NCBI GenBank assembly: GCA_946886995.1
Contig: CAMPJU010000021.1
Span: forward strand, 1-11,368
Source: an uncultured Lysobacteraceae bacterium
Lineage (GTDB): Bacteria > Pseudomonadota > Gammaproteobacteria > Xanthomonadales > Xanthomonadaceae
Reading direction: 5' to 3'
DNA length: 11,368 nucleotides
A program made the position numbers and the translations under genes. Shown here piece after piece: positions 6,566 to 11,368 of this stretch. The stretch's first letter is position 1, and each line of letters begins with the position of its first letter. The notes under the pieces are model-generated. The model saw only the letters and a program-made list of their open reading frames with translations, made no database searches and was not told the DNA's origin.

Positions 6566-8692
6566 TCAGAAGGTGAGGCTCCATTCGTTGATGTAGCCGG
6601 TGTCGCCGTTGTAGCGGTCGTACACGCGCAGCTTCCAGGTGCCGTTGGCCGCCTCGGACGAGGCATTCACGGTGTAGGTCGCATTGATGTTGTTCGCAGA
6701 GCCGCCCGAACCGTTGTGCAGCAGGTACGTACTGCCGTCCGGCGCCACGAGGTTGACGATCAGGTCGCCCTTGTAGGTGTGGACGATGTTCACGTCGACC
6801 GACAGGTCGGACGGTGCGTTGCCGCTGCGCCCGCTGACGGCGATCGGGCTCTCGGTGGTCTGCAGGTCCTGGATGTTGTAGTTCCCGGTGTTCTCCCAGA
6901 ACGCCTGGCCGCCACCGCCACCGCCCGTGTCGTAGTTGCCCACGAGGCTCACGCCCGAGAAGCTGGTGTAGCCACGCAGCATCACGTGGTACGTGCCCGC
7001 CTGCGGCGACGCGACCGTGCAGGTCTCGTTGTTGCCGTTGAGGTACGGGCGGCATTCCCACGTCGACGTCGTCGGCGCGGACCCGAACCGCATGTACATG
7101 TCCGCATCGCCGGTGCCGCCCGACATGGTGAACGTCAGGTTGCTGGCTCCGCTCGGCACCACCATCGTGAAGAACTGCTCGCTGCCGCTGCCGCCCGACA
7201 AGCCGGTGACCGGCACGCCGTCCTGCAGGTCGCCGCTCGGATCCGGATCGGGGTCCGGATCGCCGCCCGCAGCCGCGGTCACGGCAGCCATCGCGTCCAC
7301 GATGCCATTGCCGATCGGCTGGTCGATCGAGACCGGGAAGGCACGCAGGGTGCTCTTCAGGGTCGACTCGACGGCCGCCGGCGTCATGGGCGACGGCGCC
7401 ACCGCCTGCATCAGCGCGACCACGCCCGCCACGTGCGGGGCGGCCATCGAGGTGCCGTCGTAGATGGCGTAGCCTTCGCTGCCCGGCGTGGTGGTGCCGC
7501 TGTTGAGCGTCGAGGCGATGGTGCTGCCCGGCGCCGCCACGTCGATCCCGCTGCCGTAGTTGGAGAAGCTCGAGCGCCCACCCTGGCGCGTGGTCGACGC
7601 CACGGCGACCACGTTCGGGCAGTTCGCCGGCACCGCCGTCGACACGTTGGTGTTGCTGTTGCCGGCCGCGACGACGACCGTCGACCCACGACCCACCGCG
7701 CCGTTGATGGCGTTCTGGTAGGTCGACGAGCAGCTGCCGCCGCCGCCCAGGCTCATGTTGATCACTTCCGCCGGGTTCGGGTTGGACGGCACGCCGCTGA
7801 CCGTCCCGCCCGAGGCCCAGGTGATGGCGTCCGCGATGTCGGAGGTGTAGCCGCCACACTTGCCGAGCACGCGGAGCGGCACGACCTTCGCCCCGTAGGC
7901 GACGCCCGCCACGCCCTTGGCGTTGTTGGCGACCGCCGCGACCGTGCCGGCCACGTGGGTGCCGTGCCAGCTGGAGTTGGCTGCCGGCACGCCGGCGCCG
8001 CATTCGTTGGCGGCGTACCAGTCGCCTTCGTCGTTCGGATTGCCGTCACGCCCGTTGCCGTCGCGCGCCATCGCCGAATCGCTGATGAAGTCGTAGCCGC
8101 CGACGATGTTCGCGTTGAGGTCGCTGTGGCTGGTGATGCCGGTGTCGATCACGGCCACCACGATCCCGCTGCCGTTGGTCGTGTTCCAGGCGTCGTCGAT
8201 GTTCATGCCACCGGCGGCTTCGTAGAAGTCCCACTGGTACTGGCTGTAATACGTGTCGTTCGGGGTCAGCACCGGCTTCATCAGCTGGTCGACCTCGACG
8301 TATTCCACGTCGGGATTGGCGGCGATCTGCCGCATCAGCGCGGCGGCTTCGATGCGGTCGAGCTTGCGGTTGGCCTTGACGACGTGGCCGCCGACCGCGA
8401 GCTGGCGCAGCACGCCCAGCCGGACGCCCTTGCCACCGACCGACAGCTCGCCCAGTCGCGAGACCGCCGCGCGTGCCATGCGCACGCCGCGCGCTTCCTG
8501 GCTGCCGTCCCGGTACTTGACGATGAAACGGTCGTACCCGCCTGCGTCCTGTGCGGGGTCGAACGAAGTGAGGTTGATCCGGTCCGTCGGTTCGACGGCG
8601 GAGACGGAAGCGGCCATGGCTGCGAGCGCAACCGCGGTGGCGGCGGCGAGGACGTGCACTTTCGAGAACTCGAACTTCGAAGAACCTGACAT
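6566..8692 (-). CDS. Secreted subtilisin-like (S8) serine protease with PPC and P domains
   Basis: A 708-residue exported protease. In order: a signal peptide (about 1-32, hydrophobic core 13-30); an I9-like propeptide (about 52-138, with DRFIVKY and YVEVDQ); and the S8 catalytic domain (about 150-475). The triad is Asp183 in VVAVIDTG, His243 in SWHGTHVAGT and Ser415 in YDGTSMAAPHVAG; the oxyanion Asn is Asn345 in VAAGNSN. A (Asp-Pro)4 linker (478-485), a bacterial pre-peptidase C-terminal domain (about 494-587), a Gly-rich linker (590-596) and a proprotein-convertase P domain (about 600-708, ending INEWSLTF) follow. Its six cysteines (231, 279, 321, 358, 547, 558) suit three disulfides in a secreted protein. 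PPC and P domains are usually removed during maturation; type II secretion is inferred. The ATG at 8692 is chosen because GGGGG lies 6 nt upstream and the signal peptide follows; a TTG at 8794 would add 34 non-signal residues. Confidence 0.95.
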   Translation of the reverse strand: MSGSSKFEFSKVHVLAAATAVALAAMAASVSAVEPTDRINLTSFDPAQDAGGYDRFIVKYRDGSQEARGVRMARAAVSRLGELSVGGKGVRLGVLRQLAVGGHVVKANRKLDRIEAAALMRQIAANPDVEYVEVDQLMKPVLTPNDTYYSQYQWDFYEAAGGMNIDDAWNTTNGSGIVVAVIDTGITSHSDLNANIVGGYDFISDSAMARDGNGRDGNPNDEGDWYAANECGAGVPAANSSWHGTHVAGTVAAVANNAKGVAGVAYGAKVVPLRVLGKCGGYTSDIADAITWASGGTVSGVPSNPNPAEVINMSLGGGGSCSSTYQNAINGAVGRGSTVVVAAGNSNTNVSTAVPANCPNVVAVASTTRQGGRSSFSNYGSGIDVAAPGSTIASTLNSGTTTPGSEGYAIYDGTSMAAPHVAGVVALMQAVAPSPMTPAAVESTLKSTLRAFPVSIDQPIGNGIVDAMAAVTAAAGGDPDPDPDPSGDLQDGVPVTGLSGGSGSEQFFTMVVPSGASNLTFTMSGGTGDADMYMRFGSAPTTSTWECRPYLNGNNETCTVASPQAGTYHVMLRGYTSFSGVSLVGNYDTGGGGGGQAFWENTGNYNIQDLQTTESPIAVSGRSGNAPSDLSVDVNIVHTYKGDLIVNLVAPDGSTYLLHNGSGGSANNINATYTVNASSEAANGTWKLRVYDRYNGDTGYINEWSLTF
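7238..7261 (-). repeat. Asp-Pro repeat linker of the protease
   Basis: Four consecutive GAY-CCB codon pairs encode (Asp-Pro)4 at residues 478-485, between the catalytic and PPC domains. Three of the units are GATCCG and one is GACCCC, so the DNA is a short imperfect 6-bp tandem repeat that could vary in copy number. Asp-Pro linkers are common flexible, acidic spacers in secreted enzymes. Confidence 0.7.
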
Positions 8693-8698
8693 CTGTAA

Positions 8699-8703
8699 CC
8701 CCC
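8699..8703 (-). promoter_or_regulatory. Ribosome binding site of the protease
   Basis: GGGGG on the - strand, 6 nt before the ATG at 8692, is a good anti-Shine-Dalgarno match and decides the start codon in favour of 8692 over the upstream in-frame TTG at 8794. Confidence 0.7.
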
Positions 8704-8804
8704 GAACTTGAGAATGACCGCCATCCCGGCGGCCTTGGGCAGCAAAAGGTCCCCCGGCATGCGCCCCCGGGATGAAGGGCGGCGCATAACGCAAGAGACC
8801 GCGG

Positions 8805-8836
8805 TGAACGGACAGCCCCCTGTTGCCGTCCGTTCA
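8805..8836. repeat. Perfect 9-bp inverted repeat in the protease leader
   Basis: TGAACGGAC (8805-8813) and GTCCGTTCA (8828-8836) are perfect reverse complements separated by 14 bp. Depending on where transcription begins this is either an operator-like dyad near the promoter or an mRNA hairpin about 110-145 nt upstream of the protease start. Confidence 0.65.
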
Positions 8837-8868
8837 TCCACGCTACCCCGGGCAGGGGGTCGACACAC

Positions 8869-8882
8869 GCTGCAGGTGCAGC
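8869..8882. repeat. 14-bp palindrome beside the CRP/Clp-type site
   Basis: GCTGCA-GG-TGCAGC is a perfect 6-2-6 dyad, 15 bp from the CRP/Clp-type site on the protease side. It could be an operator for a second regulator; no factor is assignable by eye, and short GC-rich palindromes also arise by chance. Confidence 0.45.
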
Positions 8883-8897
8883 AATTCGGCGCTGCTT

Positions 8898-8917
8898 TTT
8901 GTGAGACACGTCACAAA
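8898..8917. promoter_or_regulatory. CRP/Clp-type binding site upstream of the protease
   Basis: TGTGA-N6-TCACA (8900-8915) matches the full CRP consensus half-sites exactly, and the symmetry extends to TTTGTGA (8898-8904) and TCACAAA (8911-8917). In xanthomonads the CRP homologue Clp binds this consensus and activates extracellular enzyme genes. The centre is about 215 bp from the protease ATG, so a long leader is implied if it acts as a class I or II activator site. The nearest start on the other side is none: sufT reads in the same direction and ends before the site, so the protease is the only plausible target. Confidence 0.75.
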
Positions 8918-8947
8918 TCGGGTGGGATGCCGCGCACGGATCCGGCA

Positions 8948-8966
8948 TTCAGGTGCCTGAAGGCAC
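8948..8966. repeat. Overlapping dyads downstream of sufT
   Basis: TTCAGG-TG-CCTGAA (8948-8961) is a perfect 6-2-6 palindrome and overlaps a second dyad, GTGCC-TGAA-GGCAC (8953-8966). It lies about 80-95 bp beyond the sufT stop. It could be a weak transcript-end hairpin of sufT or an operator for the protease; there is no T-run. Confidence 0.4.
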
Positions 8967-9042
8967 TTGACGTCCACACGCAAAGGTGCGTTTCACGCCG
9001 CGGTCACGGCGATGAACGGGGGGGCGACCGTCCCGCCGGGGG

Positions 9043-9594
9043 CTAGAGCATTCCGGTTTCCAGCCGCGCCGCCTCGGACATCATGGTCCGGTTCCATGGC
9101 GGGTCGAAGACCAGCTCGACGTCCGCCTCCTCCACCGTGGGGATCAATTCGACCTTGCTGCGGACGTCGTCGACCAGGATGTCGCCCATGCCGCAGCCGG
9201 GGGCGGTCAGGGTCATCCGGATCGACACCTTGCGCTCGCCACCCGACAGGGCGGCCACGTCCGCCTCGTACACCAGCCCCAGGTCGACCACGTTGATCGG
9301 GATCTCCGGATCGAAGCACGTGCGCAACTGCTGCCACACCAGCTTTTCCACCTCTGCGTCCGACGCGCCTTCCGGCAACTCGATCGGCTCGGGCGGCTCC
9401 TTGCCGATGGCGTCGGCATCGCGCCCCGCGACCCGGAACAGGTTGCCTTCGACGAAGACCGTGTAGCTCCCGCCGAGCGCCTGGGTGATGTACCCGATGC
9501 TTCCCGCCGGCAGGGTCACCTGCTCGCCCTGGGGGACGAGGACGACCTCGCAATCGCGCTCGAAGCGCACCGGTTCGCTGCTGCGTGTGTACAT
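9043..9594 (-). CDS. sufT: SufT, Fe-S cluster assembly/maturation protein (MIP18/DUF59 family)
   Basis: A 183-residue protein with the SufT layout. The N-terminal part has VLVPQGEQVTLPAG (18-31) and GYITQALGGSYTVFVEGNLF (34-53), which is characteristic of SufT. The MIP18/DUF59 domain (about 83-175) contains QQLRTCFDPEIPINVVDLGL (88-107), TLTAPGCGMGDI (128-139) and VFDPPWNRTMM (162-172). Cys93 and Cys134 are the conserved-looking cysteines, Cys134 being the typical DUF59 one. SufT proteins help mature Fe-S proteins, especially when demand is high. It is usually found with suf genes; here no sufBCDSE is visible and it stands alone, divergent from a small membrane protein (63 bp). A TAAAAT box ends only 6 bp before its ATG, pointing to a leaderless or nearly leaderless mRNA. 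Confidence 0.93.
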   Translation of the reverse strand: MYTRSSEPVRFERDCEVVLVPQGEQVTLPAGSIGYITQALGGSYTVFVEGNLFRVAGRDADAIGKEPPEPIELPEGASDAEVEKLVWQQLRTCFDPEIPINVVDLGLVYEADVAALSGGERKVSIRMTLTAPGCGMGDILVDDVRSKVELIPTVEEADVELVFDPPWNRTMMSEAARLETGML

Positions 9595-9600
9595 CCCGCC

Positions 9601-9606
9601 ATTTTA
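9601..9606 (-). promoter_or_regulatory. -10 box of sufT, implying a leaderless transcript
   Basis: TAAAAT on the - strand (5 of 6 matches to TATAAT) ends at 9601, 6 bp from the A of the sufT ATG at 9594. Transcription normally begins 6-8 bp past a -10 box, so the mRNA would start at or within a base or two of the start codon. The -35 region is poor. Confidence 0.5.
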
Positions 9607-9628
9607 CCGGTCCATCGCCTGGCCGGCC

Positions 9629-9634
9629 TATGCT
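9629..9634 (+). promoter_or_regulatory. Candidate -10 box of the small membrane protein gene
   Basis: TATGCT lies 23 bp upstream of the ATG at 9658, giving a leader of about 15-18 nt. It is back to back with the sufT -10 box, 22 bp away, so the two promoters overlap and may interfere with each other. No clear -35. Confidence 0.35.
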
Positions 9635-9657
9635 GTGGCGCCCGGCCCCGCTCCCGC

Positions 9658-10077
9658 ATGACCGACGCGCTTCCGCTCCCGCCGCGCCGCACCCGGCTCG
9701 CGCTTTTCCTGCTGCCCCTGGGCGTCGCCGCCGTGGCGGCCGCATGGATCGTGGTCGCCACCGCCACGGGCCGGCAGTCCAGCTGGATGGCGGTGCTGGC
9801 CGCGCTCGACGCCGCGTTCCTGCTGCGCGTCGGCGGCATGGCCGCGGGTTGGCGCCGCGCGGCCTGGGCCGTCGGGGGCACGGCGGCCACCATCGTCCTG
9901 GCCAACTGGGGCATCGTCGCCGCGGGCATCGGGCGACTGGTCGGCGTCGGCCCGCTGGACTCGGCACTGAAGCTCGGATCGGGGCTGGCCTGGACGGTGG
10001 TGCAGCTGACCCACGCGCCCCTGGACGTCGCCTGGCTCGCCGTGTCGCTCGTCATTGCGGCCTGGGCGGCGCGATAG
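9658..10077 (+). CDS. Small polytopic membrane protein of unknown function
   Basis: A 139-residue protein that I do not recognise as a named family. The first dozen residues (MTDALPLPPRRTR) are proline-rich and positively charged, suggesting a cytoplasmic N-terminus. Hydrophobic segments lie at about 14-37, 42-64, 68-91 and 106-138; Arg pairs at 66-67 and single basic residues between them fit four membrane passes, although the last may be one long or two short helices. There are no cysteines and no evident catalytic or metal-binding motif. Codon use is as GC-rich as in neighbouring genes, which supports a real, long-resident gene. It is divergent from sufT (63 bp) and converges on pntB with a 15-bp gap. 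Function cannot be inferred; a shared control region with sufT is the only hint. Confidence 0.75.
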   Translation: MTDALPLPPRRTRLALFLLPLGVAAVAAAWIVVATATGRQSSWMAVLAALDAAFLLRVGGMAAGWRRAAWAVGGTAATIVLANWGIVAAGIGRLVGVGPLDSALKLGSGLAWTVVQLTHAPLDVAWLAVSLVIAAWAAR

Positions 10078-10092
10078 CGGCCCCGCCCGGCT

Positions 10093-11368
10093 TCAGTGCC
10101 CGCCGTCCAGCGCCTTCAGCTCGGCGACCAGCGCGGCGGCCATCTCGGCCCCGTCGCCGTAGAGCATCCGCGTGTTGTCCGAATAGAAGAGGGCGTTCTC
10201 GATCCCGGCGAACCCGGTGCCCTTGCCCCGCTTGATCACGACCGTGTTGCGCGAGCGGTCGACGTCGAGGATCGGCATGCCGTAGATGGGCGACGCGGGA
10301 TCGGTCTTCGCCACCGGGTTCACCACGTCGTTCGCGCCGATCACCAGCGACACGTCGGTGTTGGCGAACTCCGGGTTGATGTCGTCCATGTCGGCGATCA
10401 GGTCGTACGGAACGCCGGCTTCGGCAAGCAGGACGTTCATGTGCCCCGGCATGCGTCCGGCGACCGGGTGGATCGCGAACTTCACCTTGATGCCCCGCCC
10501 CATCAGCTTCTGTGCGAGCTCCCAGATCTTGTGCTGCGCCTGCGCGACGGCCATCCCGTAGCCCGGCACGATCACCACGCGCTCGGCGTACGCCATCATC
10601 GCGGCCACGTCGCCCGCCTCGATCGGCTTCTGGGTGCCCGCGATCTCCGAGGCCTGCCCGCCACCGCCGAAGTTCGAGAAGAGGACGTTGCGGATCGGCC
10701 GGTTCATCGCTTTCGCCATCAACCGGGTGAGCAGCATGCCGGCCGCACCGACCATGGTGCCGGCGATGATCAGGGCCTGGTTGCCCAGCACGTACCCTTC
10801 GAACGCCACGGCCAGCCCGGTGAGCGCGTTGTACAGCGAGATCACGACCGGCATGTCGGCGCCGCCGATCGGCAGCGTCATCAGCACGCCCAGCGCGAGC
10901 GCCACCAGGAAGAACGCGACGATCGCGGGCACGCCGAGCGAATGGATGGCGATCCCGCCCAGGACCAGCGCCACGCCGAACAGCGCGCCATTGACCAGTT
11001 GCTGGCCCGGGAACGCGTAGCGCCTGTCCATCCGCCCGTCGAGCTTGGCCCAGGCGATGGCAGACCCCGACAACGACACCGCCCCGATCAGCGCTCCCAG
11101 CGTCGCGAGCACGACGACCACCAGCGGCGGGCGCACGCCCGCAGCGGAATACCGCAACAGTTCCACCGCGCCGATCGCGGCCGCCGAACCACCGCCCATG
11201 CCGTTGTAGAGCGCGACCATCTGCGGCATGTCGGTGATCGCAACCCGCTTGCCCGAGACCCACGCCAGCACGCTGCCGATGGCCAGGGCCAGCACGATCA
11301 GCCCCAGGTTCTCCAGGCCCGGCAGCGCGAACGTGGCGACCGTGGCCAGCACCATCCCCGCGCCGGCC
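10093..11368 (-). CDS. pntB: NAD(P) transhydrogenase subunit beta (5' end missing)
   Basis: PntB forms, with PntA, the proton-translocating transhydrogenase of the inner membrane that uses the proton gradient to reduce NADP+ with NADH. About 424 codons are visible. The membrane part has many hydrophobic helices and GGADMPVVISLYNALTGLA. The C-terminal NADP(H)-binding domain III is complete: PGYGMAVAQAQHK, the R-G-I-K-V-K-F-A-I-H-P-V-A-G-R-M-P-G-H-M-N-V-L-L stretch, VIGANDVVNP, SPIYGMPILDV and a final MLYGDGAEM. Family members are about 460-480 aa. The first in-frame Met, at 11355, aligns with an internal position about 45 residues into E. coli PntB, and the frame stays open to the edge (A-G-A-G before that Met), so the true start lies beyond the window. 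pntA is expected upstream, outside the window. No frameshift or missing motif was seen. Confidence 0.97.
   Translation of the reverse strand, partial: AGAGMVLATVATFALPGLENLGLIVLALAIGSVLAWVSGKRVAITDMPQMVALYNGMGGGSAAAIGAVELLRYSAAGVRPPLVVVVLATLGALIGAVSLSGSAIAWAKLDGRMDRRYAFPGQQLVNGALFGVALVLGGIAIHSLGVPAIVAFFLVALALGVLMTLPIGGADMPVVISLYNALTGLAVAFEGYVLGNQALIIAGTMVGAAGMLLTRLMAKAMNRPIRNVLFSNFGGGGQASEIAGTQKPIEAGDVAAMMAYAERVVIVPGYGMAVAQAQHKIWELAQKLMGRGIKVKFAIHPVAGRMPGHMNVLLAEAGVPYDLIADMDDINPEFANTDVSLVIGANDVVNPVAKTDPASPIYGMPILDVDRSRNTVVIKRGKGTGFAGIENALFYSDNTRMLYGDGAEMAAALVAELKALDGGH

Larger units (their letters stand above)
8693..9042. other. 350-bp regulatory gap between sufT and the protease
   Basis: No convincing gene lies here on either strand; short open frames lack a ribosome site or family-like sequence. 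The gap holds a CRP/Clp-type palindrome (8898-8917), dyads at 8718-8732 (CCGCC/GGCGG, 5-nt loop), 8805-8836, 8869-8882 and 8948-8966, and a small stem at 8978-8991 (ACGCA/TGCGT). Since sufT also reads on the - strand, everything here is either the sufT 3' end or protease control DNA. I see no U-tract terminator after sufT and no strong sigma-70 promoter. A possible -10 is TAGCGT at 8840-8845 (- strand), but its -35 is poor, as expected for an activator-dependent promoter. Confidence 0.6.

Noticed and set aside
6545..8689. A 714-codon open frame on the + strand fully antisense to the protease
   Set aside because: Its translation is Arg/His/Val/Ala-rich low-complexity sequence with no domain, while the opposite strand encodes an intact subtilase with its triad. 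Long antisense open frames are expected in DNA with this codon bias.
8693..8794. TTG start at 8794 giving a 34-residue longer protease
   Set aside because: The extra residues have no signal-peptide character and would bury the true signal peptide; a good ribosome site (8699-8703) precedes the ATG at 8692.
8978..8991. ACGCA-AAGG-TGCGT stem as the sufT terminator
   Set aside because: The stem is only 5 bp and no T-run follows on the - strand; the TTT lies on the + strand side where no gene ends.
8967..8995. TTGACG at 8967-8972 as the -35 of a + strand small RNA
   Set aside because: No acceptable -10 follows at 16-18 bp (GTTTCA region), and no terminator hairpin with a T-run lies downstream on the + strand.
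11353..11355. Taking the first in-frame Met as the real pntB start
   Set aside because: Residues equivalent to about the first 45 of E. coli PntB would be missing, including the first membrane helix, and the frame stays open to the window edge, so the gene is simply cut.

Overview
The window looks like chromosomal DNA of a high-GC gammaproteobacterium, most likely a member of the Xanthomonadaceae/Lysobacteraceae (Lysobacter or Luteimonas type). The reasons are the strong G/C bias at third codon positions, the gene content (hemA-prfA followed by a MoaB-like gene, a secreted S8 protease with PPC and P domains, a solitary sufT, pntB) and the -10 boxes followed by GGCG. The assignment is an inference from style and content; no rRNA or lineage marker is present. 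I see no insertion sequence, tRNA, CRISPR array or prophage gene, and the region reads as a compact core chromosome segment.

Left part (1-3108): the start of a divergent secreted-protein gene runs off the left edge. A + strand operon hemA-prfA-moaB follows, in which each junction is a 4-base GTGA overlap and prfA and moaB both start with GTG. It covers the first committed step of tetrapyrrole synthesis, peptide-chain release at UAA/UAG, and a MoaB-type molybdopterin protein.

Middle (3113-5970): two coupled pairs face away from each other. On the - strand a six-helix YihY/BrkB membrane protein overlaps by ATGA a TlpA-like thiol-disulfide lipoprotein. On the + strand a WrbA-type NAD(P)H:quinone oxidoreductase overlaps by ATGA a small four-helix DUF2069 membrane protein. 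The gap between the pairs is 52 bp. The set suggests an envelope/redox function, but only the WrbA and TlpA biochemistry is reasonably predictable.

Right part (5971-11368): a single-domain asparaginase-like protein on the + strand converges with a large secreted subtilisin-like protease on the - strand; a strong intrinsic terminator for the protease lies between them. The protease has a long (350 bp) upstream region with a near-ideal CRP/Clp-type palindrome and several other dyads, the most regulatory-looking stretch of the window. Beyond it are sufT (Fe-S assembly/maturation, - strand, probably a nearly leaderless mRNA), a divergent small membrane protein of unknown function, and the 3' part of pntB (NAD(P) transhydrogenase beta subunit), cut by the right edge.

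I found no clear new multi-gene system. The best leads are the CRP/Clp-type control region of the protease, the winged-helix-like cytoplasmic tail of the YihY protein, and the half-size asparaginase that keeps all recognisable catalytic residues.
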